From CAYUNT01 sp964446285 (GTDB lineage Bacteria > Sumerlaeota > Sumerlaeia > SLMS01 > CAYUNT01), in NCBI GenBank assembly GCA_964446285.1, contig CAYUNT010000025.1, positions 1 to 33,856 of the forward strand: a stretch of 33,856 bases of DNA, given 5' to 3'. Below are positions 8,358 to 16,676 of this stretch, in pieces. A program made the translations under genes and the position numbers. The notes under the pieces were generated by a model that was not told the DNA's origin, did not search any database, and saw nothing but the letters and a program-made list of their open reading frames with translations. Position 1 is the stretch's first letter. Each line of letters opens with the position of its first letter.

Positions 8358-9792
8358 TCGAGGATTCCTTATTCCACATATATTGAAAACTGAATTGGAC
8401 GGGATTTCCGCCCTTTACCTGCCCGATCTGCAGCGACGACACGCCAGGCGCCTCTTTGAGCGAGGCCAGCATGTCGAGATAATTGCCCGATCCGCGCGAA
8501 TACCCGGTGCATTCCACCAGGCCCGATTCACGAATGGCAACCGAGCGCACCCACACGCTTCCGGTTTCTGGAAACGCCTCGGTCAGGGTCTGAAGAACAT
8601 CAAGCCTCGCTGGCCGGGCGCTCAGCCAATCCTTGCGCGCATAAAGCGAATCCTTGATCGCTTCCAGATGCTCGACATCGCCCTTCATGCGCGCCCAGCG
8701 ATGTTCAAGATAGGCCGCGCGGAGAATCTGGCCGGCGAAGATCAGAACGAAAAGGGCCGCCACCGCACCAGCCGCCACGCCCAGGCGGACCAGCGTTCCT
8801 TTGGCCATCAATTGCCGGATCGCCTGGTGCACGCGGCCTTCGCGAGGACGCCAGAATTCCAATATGGGGCGTTCGCCGCGCAGCATCTGAATTGCCGCCC
8901 GCGCCGCTCCCGGGATGGATTGCCCCTCCGTGCCCTCGCGGATGCTTCCGTCCTCTGCCACCGCGAATGAGCCATGCGACAGATCAACCCGGCGCAATTC
9001 GCTTTCGATGATTTCCCGCGCTTCCCGTTGCAGCCGCTCCGGCTTGAACAGGCGTATTTGCTTGATCTCACCTCGCATTTCGCGCGGCATACGCTGCAAT
9101 GTGATCCGCAATTCCCTTTCCAGATCGTCGAGGCTGTCGCTGCCATCGCCGTCCGGGGCCGCCTCCAAAGCCGCCTCATCCTCCGCCAGTTGGAAGGTCC
9201 GCAAAAGAGCCAAACCCCGACGCGAAGCCACTGCGAATTGCAGGCGCCCGCCGCTTGCGAGCATCACTGCACCGGTCGCATCTGGCGCGGCATCCAACAG
9301 CGCCGTCACAGCGGGCGTGATGCTCACAATCCGCAGTTTCGCCCTGCGCAGCGCCTCCAGCAACGGCGACAGCTGCGCTGCGGGAACAGCCGCCAGCGCG
9401 CCCCACGGCTTGCCCCCCGCGTCCGAGCCGCGCGATGCCGCCAGCAACATTTCGTCCGGCGGCAAGGGAAACGCGCGCTCGGCCTCCAGCGAAAACAATG
9501 ATTCCACATCGGATTCTGGCACGCCTTCGAGATCGATTCGATGAACGAGCAGGTTATCAGCCGGCAGGCATAACACACATGCGCGCGCGCGAATCCCGGC
9601 GGCGTCAAGATGCGCGCGGATTTCCCGGCCCATCAATTCAGGTTCCGCGCTAAACGGATTGAGCGACAGCGCCACATCCATTTCGCGCGCCACGGCAATC
9701 CGCTCGCCGCCCTGCGTTCGGGCTTCCACCACGCGCAGCCGGTCCGCTGTTATTTCAATTCCAAGCAATGATATGAGCTTTTTGTGCTTCAT
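8350..9792 (-). CDS. gspL: GspL inner-membrane platform protein (PilM-like plus PilN-like halves)
   Basis: 480 residues. The N-terminal half (about 1-300) is an actin-like PilM/GspL cytoplasmic domain: LGIEITADRLRVVEA at the start, LPADNLLVHRIDLEGVP, then SLEAERAFPLPPDEM. A membrane helix at about 350-370 (VAAGAVAALFVLIFAGQILR) leads to a coiled coil and a PilN-like periplasmic ferredoxin fold (LTEAFPETGSVWVRS, YLDMLASLKEAPGVSS). GspL is the family in which PilM and PilN are joined; it recruits the GspE ATPase and binds GspM. I chose ATG 9792: the longer frame to 9876 would begin inside gspK and adds basic, low-complexity residues. The ribosome-binding site is weak (AAAGA). The 29-bp gap to gspK is one of the few non-overlapping junctions in the operon. 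Confidence 0.88.
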   Translation of the reverse strand: MKHKKLISLLGIEITADRLRVVEARTQGGERIAVAREMDVALSLNPFSAEPELMGREIRAHLDAAGIRARACVLCLPADNLLVHRIDLEGVPESDVESLFSLEAERAFPLPPDEMLLAASRGSDAGGKPWGALAAVPAAQLSPLLEALRRAKLRIVSITPAVTALLDAAPDATGAVMLASGGRLQFAVASRRGLALLRTFQLAEDEAALEAAPDGDGSDSLDDLERELRITLQRMPREMRGEIKQIRLFKPERLQREAREIIESELRRVDLSHGSFAVAEDGSIREGTEGQSIPGAARAAIQMLRGERPILEFWRPREGRVHQAIRQLMAKGTLVRLGVAAGAVAALFVLIFAGQILRAAYLEHRWARMKGDVEHLEAIKDSLYARKDWLSARPARLDVLQTLTEAFPETGSVWVRSVAIRESGLVECTGYSRGSGNYLDMLASLKEAPGVSSLQIGQVKGGNPVQFSFQYMWNKESSND

Positions 9793-9821
9793 GGTCTTTT
9801 TGCCAGATCGGCTTTTCTCAA

Positions 9822-11228
9822 TTATTCGGCGGCTTGCGCCGCCAGATCTTTGCGCACCGCTGTTCCCAGCGGCCACCCGAGGCGCGCGCGATCACGCCGG
9901 TAGATCACTTTGGGTTCGTCGCCCGTGCGGTCGAACACCAAAAACGAACGCCGCAGCCCTCGCCCATTCGCCCCCACCGCCACCACATCGGCGCTGAACT
10001 GATAGCTGCGCGCCGTGATATACGGCCCGATGCTTCGGACCGTCGTTTCGTCCAGAACTGTCGTCACCCAGGCCGTGGATTTCAGAGTTGTGGAGTCCAG
10101 ATTGCGGCGTTTTGCCACGAGCGCCTGCGCCTTGCTCGAATCCATGCCGGGCAGGCACGCCAGCACAGCGGCCGGCGCCGTGCAGACGTTGACAAGCCCT
10201 TCGCGGAAACTGCCTTCGCCAACAGTAAGCGCATCTTCGATCTGCGCGAATTCATCGGCGGTCAGGCCGCTCGACAGATAAAAAGCGATCGGACTGTCAC
10301 TGTTGACCGAGGCCCCAAATCGCTGCATCACCTGCGCCGCGCGGCTGGCATCGAAAGTCTGCTCAAGCAATTGCCGTATCTGCTGGCGCGAGGAGTTGCC
10401 CTGCAAATTGATTTTCGACGAACCATCCGCGCGTGTGTTTGGTTCGCGCGTCCACACCGTCACATATTCCGCCAGACCCGGGTCCAGGCGGCCATCCGCG
10501 TCATCGGCGGGCGGGCTTGCGCTGCCATCGTTTTCATTCGCGTCCAGCGCGCCGTTGCCATTTGCGTCCTCGCCCCAGAGCGCCGTGAGACCGATGCCCT
10601 TGACCAGGCGCAATTCCTCGATGCTCTCAAAGGCCGAGTTTTTCGCCGAATAGGGCGATTCGAGCGTCGCATATTCCTGCGATTCCGCGCTGTCGTTCGA
10701 CGTGACGTCGTTGTCCGAATCCCGCCAGTCGATGATGGCTGCCGCCTGCGCCGTCGTAATGTTGGGCAGCGCCTCAAGCATCTCCAGAGTGGCCGTGTTG
10801 AGATTCAACTTCGACGCCTCATCGACCAATCCCCAAACTGGCTCATCGGGCGGAACGTCCGAGTTCTCATCGCGCCCCGCGATCCAGAATTTTCCTTTGT
10901 CTCCCACCTGCACGGCCTCGGCGTAGTAGTCGGCGTTGTCGAGATCAGGCCGCTCCCCCGCCTGCACACGATTTGCCAGCACATATAAGATATAACGCCG
11001 CACGCCTTCGATCGACTGCTGCGCCTGCTCGCCCGCCATCATATTCTCTCCGGATTGATACGCCCAGCGCGCCGATTGCGCGAAATACAAGGCCATGCTT
11101 ACCAATCCGAGCGCAATCCACAGCACAATCACGAACACGCTGCCGCGGCGCTTGTGAATTCCGAAAAGGAAAGCAGAGCTAGCGGGACAAGCACGATATG
11201 ATGAGGAATGAAATTGCATGATGTTCAT
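9822..11228 (-). CDS. gspK: GspK minor pseudopilin
   Basis: 468 residues, long for a pseudopilin as expected of GspK. The prepilin site is KRRG|SVFVIVLWIALG at about residue 29. There is no Glu at +5, a known property of GspK. A helix-hairpin-helix-like stretch (LNLNTATLEMLEALPNITTA) lies near 141-160. At about 221-252 are two Asp-rich loops, DANGNGALDANEND and DDADGRLD, which look like calcium-binding loops; GspK homologues bind calcium. GspK caps the pseudopilus tip together with GspI and GspJ. The protein needs a prepilin peptidase (GspO/PilD) that is not encoded in this window. ATG 11228 overlaps the gspJ stop as ATGA; an in-frame ATG at 11219 is also possible. The leader before the cleavage site is long (about 29 residues). 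Confidence 0.9.
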   Translation of the reverse strand: MNIMQFHSSSYRACPASSAFLFGIHKRRGSVFVIVLWIALGLVSMALYFAQSARWAYQSGENMMAGEQAQQSIEGVRRYILYVLANRVQAGERPDLDNADYYAEAVQVGDKGKFWIAGRDENSDVPPDEPVWGLVDEASKLNLNTATLEMLEALPNITTAQAAAIIDWRDSDNDVTSNDSAESQEYATLESPYSAKNSAFESIEELRLVKGIGLTALWGEDANGNGALDANENDGSASPPADDADGRLDPGLAEYVTVWTREPNTRADGSSKINLQGNSSRQQIRQLLEQTFDASRAAQVMQRFGASVNSDSPIAFYLSSGLTADEFAQIEDALTVGEGSFREGLVNVCTAPAAVLACLPGMDSSKAQALVAKRRNLDSTTLKSTAWVTTVLDETTVRSIGPYITARSYQFSADVVAVGANGRGLRRSFLVFDRTGDEPKVIYRRDRARLGWPLGTAVRKDLAAQAAE

Positions 11229-12067
11229 GGCATTGCCCCTCCCCCGCCGCTCGCGGATGCTCCACCTGATGCCGCTGCGGGCGCTGTCCGGGGCTGTTGC
11301 GAAATCTGGCAGACAATTTCGAATGGCGGGCGAGTGCGTCCATTTTCATCCGGCGCAAAATCCATCCGCAACAATATGCCCTCCGGATTTGCATTTTCCA
11401 CCGTGGTTGAGTCCCAGGTGTCCAGCCAGTCCTGGCCATCGTAATACTCAATTTTCAGCGATTTCACGCCTGAGAGAAGACGCCATTTTGCCGCAGGCTC
11501 GTCCTCTGCTTCATTCACGGTGGCCAAAAGATTTCTCGTTGTGCGGCGGACAAAATCATAACTCCCACTTTTGAGCGAACCGGCCTTGCCACTCGATGAC
11601 AGACTCGCGCTTCGATTGCTCGACATGCCTGCCGCTGAAGCGGCGCTCGAACTCGATTTGCTGTTGCTATCGCTGAGTGGCTCCGCCAGGAAGTATTCGA
11701 TTTTTTGCACTTCTCCCCAGGGTTCCTTGTCTGTCACAGCGCCTGTGGTGGCATAAAACTCCAGCTGATCCAGATAATCATCCCCGCTTGATTTGCTTTG
11801 CCCAAGCAACGCCCCCTGCAAAATTCCGCTAGGCACAACGAGATTGGTGAAATCCTGTTCGATCAGACGCACCACTTGGCCGCGCGCTACATCCGCCTCG
11901 AAATTGTTCCATGCCGTCTCGCGCAATTTCATGCCGCTGAAAAGCGCCGTGTAAAGCGCCCCGATCAGCGCCGCGAAAATGGCCGCCGCCATAAGCAATT
12001 CCATGAGGGTCATTGCCCGCCTGCGCTCTCGACGTTGTGGACGTTCATGGATCATGGGGCTATTCAC
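11225..12067 (-). CDS. gspJ: GspJ minor pseudopilin with Ala at the -1 cleavage position
   Basis: 280 residues. The prepilin signature is RRRA|MTLMELLMAAAIFAAL, with the conserved Glu at +5 and a hydrophobic helix. The residue before the cut is Ala (codon GCA), not the usual Gly. The rest is a GspJ-type beta domain, with LKIEYYDGQDWLDTWDS and PFEIVCQIS near the C-terminus. A Ser-rich loop (about residues 145-185) interrupts it. GspJ forms the pseudopilus tip with GspI and GspK. The start is uncertain: GTG 12067 gives the listed length, and an ATG at 12055 removes four residues. Neither has a clear ribosome-binding site. It follows gspI after an 18-bp gap. Confidence 0.87.
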   Translation of the reverse strand: MNSPMIHERPQRRERRRAMTLMELLMAAAIFAALIGALYTALFSGMKLRETAWNNFEADVARGQVVRLIEQDFTNLVVPSGILQGALLGQSKSSGDDYLDQLEFYATTGAVTDKEPWGEVQKIEYFLAEPLSDSNSKSSSSAASAAGMSSNRSASLSSSGKAGSLKSGSYDFVRRTTRNLLATVNEAEDEPAAKWRLLSGVKSLKIEYYDGQDWLDTWDSTTVENANPEGILLRMDFAPDENGRTRPPFEIVCQISQQPRTAPAAASGGASASGGGGAMP

Positions 12068-12085
12068 CGCGCTTTCTTTGCGCTT

Positions 12086-12532
12086 TCACTCCGATGACGC
12101 TGACGACAAAGAGGATGAGGAAGACGAGGTGGATGAAGATTCGGCCAATGTGCTCAGTTTCTCTGTGAATTGCCGGTCCTGAACTTTATACGATATTTCC
12201 ACGCTCACAACTGTCATGGTGTCTTGCGTCCAGGATTCGCTGTGGATGCTCCATGCAAAACCGGGGAAATCCTCGCCAAAATTTCCCGACTGATCGCCAT
12301 CCACCCAGGTGTTTTCCACAATGGCCTGGTTCAGGATTTTCGCGGCCAATTCCGCCGCCGTGCGTTTGCGAGCAGCGCGTTCCTGCACCATATTCGCCAG
12401 CATCAGGCCTTTCATCGCGACGGGGATTACAATCGCCATAAACAGCATGGCCGCGAGGATTTCAATGAACGTGAATCCTGCGGCGCGATGCCGCCTTGCC
12501 CGCTGCCAATTATCGAGTGGCTGTTTGCGCAT
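12086..12532 (-). CDS. gspI: GspI minor pseudopilin
   Basis: 148 residues. The prepilin site is RAAG|FTFIEILAAMLFMA with Glu at +5, followed by the N-terminal helix and a compact C-terminal domain with NTWVDGDQSGNF and a strand-rich end. The last ~18 residues are almost all Ser/Thr (a run of six Ser included), which is unusual for this family. GspI nucleates the GspI-J-K tip complex. I chose ATG 12532, with GGAGG 9 nt upstream. The ATG at 12541 abuts the GGAGG directly and is too close, and the longer frame to 12619 lies wholly inside gspH. The gene overlaps the end of gspH by 23 bp. Confidence 0.88.
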   Translation of the reverse strand: MRKQPLDNWQRARRHRAAGFTFIEILAAMLFMAIVIPVAMKGLMLANMVQERAARKRTAAELAAKILNQAIVENTWVDGDQSGNFGEDFPGFAWSIHSESWTQDTMTVVSVEISYKVQDRQFTEKLSTLAESSSTSSSSSSLSSASSE

Positions 12533-13094
12533 TGCGCGCATCCTCCACTTCGTAGTCTGCGCCGGTATCGAGCTGCGCCAGCGCCAGCGACGCCACGCCA
12601 TCCTCCCGAATCTCCACACGATCTACGCTGTCCGCATCCGCCCCGCCGTCGGGCTGAAAAAGAATGGTTGCCTGCCCGTCCTTGCCGATTTTTTGCGCGT
12701 CCACGCCCAGAGAAATCCCTTCGCGGCACGCAAATTGCACCGGATCCGTCCCGGCAAGCGCCTCGGAATACGCGGAGCGAACCCCATACATGTTCTTGTT
12801 CACATCGAACCACACCTGCATAGGTTCGCCGCGCGATATGGCCTCGGCGCGCGCATACCGCGTAATGCTTAGCATCCGGCGCGCCTCTTCCTGAACATTG
12901 CGTCCGGAAAGAAATCCGCCCAGCCTCGGCGCGGCGATCGCGAGAACCACAGACAATAGCGCCATCACGACAATGAGTTCGATCAGCGTAAAACCACGCT
13001 CCGTATTGCATAAATTAGACCAATGGGACGAATGGGACCTATGGAACACTCGCCTCTGAATAGACACATCGCAATGGAGCGGAACTGGCATCAT
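12510..13094 (-). CDS. gspH: GspH minor pseudopilin with long repeat-encoded leader
   Basis: 194 residues. The prepilin signature is TERG|FTLIELIVVMALLSV at about residue 34, followed by a GspH/FimT-type domain (NVQEEARRMLSITRYARAEA, then EPMQVWFDVNKNMYGV). The leader is unusually long. Residues 17-25 (FHRSHSSHW) are encoded by three copies of a 9-bp repeat that also occurs in an intergenic region near 25650. No in-frame start codon lies between that repeat and the cleavage site, so the repeat must be translated if the gene is expressed. ATG codons at 13094 and 13091 are possible starts; GTG 13049 is a third. None has a strong ribosome-binding site. It follows gspG after 4 bp. Confidence 0.88.
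   Translation of the reverse strand: MMPVPLHCDVSIQRRVFHRSHSSHWSNLCNTERGFTLIELIVVMALLSVVLAIAAPRLGGFLSGRNVQEEARRMLSITRYARAEAISRGEPMQVWFDVNKNMYGVRSAYSEALAGTDPVQFACREGISLGVDAQKIGKDGQATILFQPDGGADADSVDRVEIREDGVASLALAQLDTGADYEVEDARNAQTATR
13018..13046 (-). repeat. 9-bp tandem repeat (TCCCAT units) inside the gspH leader
   Basis: On the + strand ATGGGA, ATGGGA and ATGGAA begin at 13023, 13032 and 13041, an exact 9-bp period. The reverse complement is related to the five-copy TCCCAT array at 25647-25688, and both share the 14-mer CCATAGGTCCCATT. Confidence 0.75.
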
Positions 13095-13098
13095 TTCG

Positions 13099-13545
13099 TT
13101 ATTTACCCGACCAATTTGTGATGTCGTCGTTGCCTCCCTGGCGTCCGTCCGGCCCCATCGACATCAAGTCATAGCCTTTGGTGTTATGTTTGCCCGGATA
13201 CTCGTAAATATAGGCGTTGCCCCACGGATCGTTAGGGACACTCTGTTTCAGGTAAGGCCCGCGCCAGTTTTTCGCGTCCTTGGGTTCATCCATTAGCTGG
13301 CTCAGCCCATCGCCGCCCTTGGGATAGTAGCCGTTGTCCACCTCGAAGGCATCGAGCGCCGTCGAGATGTTCGCGATCTGCGTTTGCGCCGCCGTAACCT
13401 TTGCTTGCTCACTCCGGCCTGTGAATTTCGGAATCACGATGGCCGCAAGCGTCGCCAAAATCACAAGCACCAGCAGCATTTCCACCATAGTGAATCCGCG
13501 GCGCGCCCGCCGCCCCCACCGTTTCACCGCATCCTGACTGGTCAT
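13099..13545 (-). CDS. gspG: GspG major pseudopilin
   Basis: 148 residues, the usual size for GspG. The prepilin site is RARRG|FTMVEMLLVLVILATLA with Glu at +5. A conserved GspG core follows, including the Asn-Gly-Tyr-Tyr-Pro segment and WRGPYLKQSVPNDPWGNAY. The C-terminal calcium loop carries MGPDGRQGGNDDITNW. GspG polymerises into the pseudopilus that works as the piston of the T2SS. I chose ATG 13545: AGGAG lies 8 nt upstream and it overlaps the gspF stop (ATGA). The frame stays open upstream to 14040, but that part is antisense-free shadow inside gspF and lacks pilin features. Confidence 0.96.
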   Translation of the reverse strand: MTSQDAVKRWGRRARRGFTMVEMLLVLVILATLAAIVIPKFTGRSEQAKVTAAQTQIANISTALDAFEVDNGYYPKGGDGLSQLMDEPKDAKNWRGPYLKQSVPNDPWGNAYIYEYPGKHNTKGYDLMSMGPDGRQGGNDDITNWSGK

Positions 13546-14804
13546 TTTATATACTCCTGTATGGTAAATATGGGAATCACCATTCCAACAAAAATGGTTC
13601 CGATCACCGCCGCCATGATGAAAAGAAGCATTGGCTCGACCAGCGCCACGGCCGTGCGGATTTGCGAGTCGAGCTCGCGGTCCGTTTCGGTGGCCATGCG
13701 GACAAGTTCTTTGTCGAGGCGGCTCGATTGTTCTGCGACGGCAATCATTTCGACGATGGCGGGCGGAAACAGGGCCGGGCATGCGCCCAAACTCGCCGAA
13801 AGCGGCTCGCCTTTTTGCACGCGTTCGATCGAATCGCTTACGGCATCGAGAAGGACTTGGTTGTCGAGCGACTCTCGCGCCACGCGCAGCGATGCGATCA
13901 GCGGCACACCCGCACCCGCCAGCGTCCCGAGCATCCGGCAAAAGTGCGACATGGCCACTTTCGCTGTCAGCGGGCCGAAAACCGGCAGCCGCAATGCCGT
14001 TTGATGCCATCGCCGCCGCCCCTCTTCGCTGTGCAGCCACTGGCGCGCCGCATACACAGCCAGCGCCAGCACCACAACCGCAAACAGCCCATAGCGTGTC
14101 GCAAAGTGGCTTGCGCCGATGATCCCCCGCGTAAGCAGAGGCAGCGATGCGCCAAATCCCTCAAAAATTGCCTGAAAGCGCGGAATAAAAAACGTCAGTA
14201 AAAACACCAGCACGCCGAAAGTCAGCGTCATGAGCACCGCCGGATACACAAGCGCCGAAGCCACGCGCGAGCGATTTTCCTTTTCGCGCGATTGAAATTC
14301 TGCGATCTGCCCAAGGACCAGATCAAGGAACCCGCCCGTTTCGCCCGCGCGCACCATCGCCACATACACTCGCGGAAACACATCCCCATGCTGCGCCATT
14401 GCGTTGGCCAGGCTGTTGCCATCCACCACCAAGTCGTGAATAGCGCGCCAGCGTTCCGCCACGGCGGCTTGCGAGGCCTGGCGCGCCAGCAGGTTCAGCG
14501 CCCGGCTGAGCGATACACCCGCCCCGAGCAGCGACGACAACTGGCGAGTGAAATTCTCAAGCGCCTGATGCGGAACCCCGCGGCGTCCCAGCGCGATTTC
14601 AAGGAAATGTCCCTTTCCCGCCCGGCCGTCAGCCGCTTCTTTCTTTCCCGCGCCTTTTTTTTCCGCGCGCGCCACAGTCAAGCGCAGCGGACGCAATCCC
14701 TGCTCGGCAAGTTTGCGCAGCGCATCCTGGCGGCTTCCGTTGTCGATGCGTCCCTCGACCACGGCGCCATCACGCGACTGCGCCCTGTATTCAAACGCTG
14801 CCAT
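13542..14804 (-). CDS. gspF: GspF inner-membrane platform protein
   Basis: 420 residues, normal for GspF/PilC. There is a small N-terminal domain (MAAFEYRAQSRDGAVVEG), a charged linker (about 45-75), then two repeated cytoplasmic helical domains (first near 82-170: LENFTRQLSSLLGAGVSLSR; second near 285-370: FCRMLGTLAGAGVPLIASLR). Membrane helices lie near 180-205, 225-250 and 390-415. GspF is the polytopic platform that the GspE motor acts on to add pseudopilin subunits. ATG 14804 lies 14 bp inside gspE with GAGG 9 nt upstream. The 3' end overlaps gspG by 4 bp. Confidence 0.96.
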   Translation of the reverse strand: MAAFEYRAQSRDGAVVEGRIDNGSRQDALRKLAEQGLRPLRLTVARAEKKGAGKKEAADGRAGKGHFLEIALGRRGVPHQALENFTRQLSSLLGAGVSLSRALNLLARQASQAAVAERWRAIHDLVVDGNSLANAMAQHGDVFPRVYVAMVRAGETGGFLDLVLGQIAEFQSREKENRSRVASALVYPAVLMTLTFGVLVFLLTFFIPRFQAIFEGFGASLPLLTRGIIGASHFATRYGLFAVVVLALAVYAARQWLHSEEGRRRWHQTALRLPVFGPLTAKVAMSHFCRMLGTLAGAGVPLIASLRVARESLDNQVLLDAVSDSIERVQKGEPLSASLGACPALFPPAIVEMIAVAEQSSRLDKELVRMATETDRELDSQIRTAVALVEPMLLFIMAAVIGTIFVGMVIPIFTIQEYIK

Positions 14805-16671
14805 TGTGTTGTTCCTCGCGAGTTACGCGCAAAACCTCGTCCACGGAAGTCACGCCATCCGCAACAAGCCGCCATCCATCTTCGGCGAGGCTTTTCATGC
14901 CCGCGGCCCGCCCCGCCTCGCGAACCGCCGCCACGGAACGCGTCGTCAGGATTCGCTCACGAATTTCCTCATCGAGCGGCATGAGTTCAAAAATCGCGTG
15001 CCGGCCATGATAGCCCGTCTGCCTGCACAATCCGCAGCCCGCCGCGCGGAAAATCTCGCGCCCCGGCTCGATTCCGACGCGCTGTTTGAACGTCTGTGTG
15101 GCGGGCGTATCGTCGAGCGCGCGGCATTCTGCGCACAACACGCGCACGAGCCGCTGCGCCACTACGCCCTCGAGCGACGCCGAAACCAGATACGGTTCGA
15201 CGCCCATGTCGATCAGGCGTGTGGGCGCTCCGGGCGCATCGTTCGTGTGCAGCGTCGAGAAGACCAGGTGCCCCGTCAGCGACGCCTGCACCGCAATCCG
15301 CGCCGTTTCCGCATCGCGAATTTCGCCGATGAGAATCACGTCCGGATCATGGCGCAGGATCGAGCGCAGTCCGCGCGCGAACGTCAGCCCGCTCTTTTCG
15401 TTAACCTGAATCTGGTTGATGCCCTTGATGTGATACTCAATCGGGTCTTCAACCGTAATGATCTTTCGCGCCGCGTCGTTGATTTCACTCAGTGAGGCGT
15501 AAAGCGTCGTCGATTTCCCGCTTCCCGTCGGGCCAGTAACAAGGATGATCCCGTGCGGAATCCCAAGGAATTTGCGAAAGACCTTGCTGTCGGTCTCCGA
15601 CATCCCGAGTTGATCGAGGCCGCGCATCGCCATTTCTTTCATGAGGAGGCGCATCACGACGCCCTCGCCATGCAGCATCGGAATGAGCGACACGCGAACG
15701 TCGATCTCCTGCTTGTCCAAGCGCACCTTGATGCTTCCGTCCTGCGGCAGGCGCTTTTCCGCGATGTCCAGATGGCTCAGAATTTTCACGCGCGACACAA
15801 TCGCCGGCTGAAAACGCTTGATCGACGGCGGCACAGGCACGTCCTGCAACACGCCGTCAATGCGATAGCGGACCCGCATTTCGTCTTCGTAGGGTTCGAG
15901 ATGAATATCCGTCGCGCGCAATGGAATCGCGTCGCTCAGCAATTGATTGACAAACCGGATGATCGAAGCGTCCTGGGCCGCCGCATCGAGGTCCACGCCC
16001 GCCTCATCGCCATCGTCAATCACCTGGATCGGCGCCTGTTCATCGAGCGTGTCGAGCGTATCCGCGCCGACCCCGAGCCATTTTTTCAACGCCTTGGCGA
16101 TCACCGGCCCCGGCGCGAGCACGGGCCTCAGGCGCAGCCCCGTTACGGACCGAAGCATGTCGAACGCCTCGGTGGCGAACAGGCGCGACGTGGCCATTTC
16201 CACCACATCGCCCGAGCGTCGCAGCGGAAGCGCTTCCTCCTTCAGCAGGAGCCGCGCGGGAAACAGCGAGAGCAGCTGACGGTCCGGTTGCGCGTCTTCG
16301 AGTTCCGTGTAGGCCAGGCCGTATTCCTCTGCGAGCCAGCGCAGCACTGCGGCCTCGGAAATCTCGTTGGCATCAGAGGATTCCGATGGCGCGCCCGCCG
16401 CGCTCGCCGCATCCGCTGGTTCGGGGCCGCGGGCCGCTGGATTGGCGCCGCTGCCTTCCGCCAATCCCTGGGCGGCGCTCCGCCGGAAAGACTCCGCATC
16501 TTCCCGGCAGAGCTGCCGCCCGTGAATCATGTGTTCCAGCAACGCATTCAGGCCGTTTTCCGGACCGCTCTCGTTGTGGCCGTTATTGCCACCGGGCTGC
16601 CCTGCCTGCTGAGCCGCTGGGACCGCCGCGGATGCTGCCCCCGCGCGAATGGACTCGGGATTCGCGTTCAT
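14791..16671 (-). CDS. gspE: GspE secretion ATPase
   Basis: 626 residues. There is a Gly/Ala-rich, low-complexity N-terminus (about 1-100), an N1E/MshE-N-like domain (about 100-200) that in other systems binds GspL, then the N2E and RecA-like domains. Motifs visible: GPTGSGKST (Walker A, about 380-388), VEDPIEY (Asp box), DVILIGEIRDAETA (Walker B, about 444-457), TGHLVFSTLHTNDA (His box). The zinc site has CAEC (513-516) and CGLC (546-549). It is the hexameric cytoplasmic motor of the T2SS. It begins 5 bp after the EF-hand gene, without a clear Shine-Dalgarno sequence, which suggests translational coupling. The N-terminal ~90 residues are longer than in typical GspE. Confidence 0.96.
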   Translation of the reverse strand: MNANPESIRAGAASAAVPAAQQAGQPGGNNGHNESGPENGLNALLEHMIHGRQLCREDAESFRRSAAQGLAEGSGANPAARGPEPADAASAAGAPSESSDANEISEAAVLRWLAEEYGLAYTELEDAQPDRQLLSLFPARLLLKEEALPLRRSGDVVEMATSRLFATEAFDMLRSVTGLRLRPVLAPGPVIAKALKKWLGVGADTLDTLDEQAPIQVIDDGDEAGVDLDAAAQDASIIRFVNQLLSDAIPLRATDIHLEPYEDEMRVRYRIDGVLQDVPVPPSIKRFQPAIVSRVKILSHLDIAEKRLPQDGSIKVRLDKQEIDVRVSLIPMLHGEGVVMRLLMKEMAMRGLDQLGMSETDSKVFRKFLGIPHGIILVTGPTGSGKSTTLYASLSEINDAARKIITVEDPIEYHIKGINQIQVNEKSGLTFARGLRSILRHDPDVILIGEIRDAETARIAVQASLTGHLVFSTLHTNDAPGAPTRLIDMGVEPYLVSASLEGVVAQRLVRVLCAECRALDDTPATQTFKQRVGIEPGREIFRAAGCGLCRQTGYHGRHAIFELMPLDEEIRERILTTRSVAAVREAGRAAGMKSLAEDGWRLVADGVTSVDEVLRVTREEQHNGSV

Positions 16672-16676
16672 GGTTA

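Noticed and set aside
13549..14040. Upstream extension of the gspG frame
   Set aside because: It lies wholly inside gspF in another frame and reads as Arg/Gly-rich shadow. The ATG at 13545 has a strong ribosome-binding site and gives a normal GspG.
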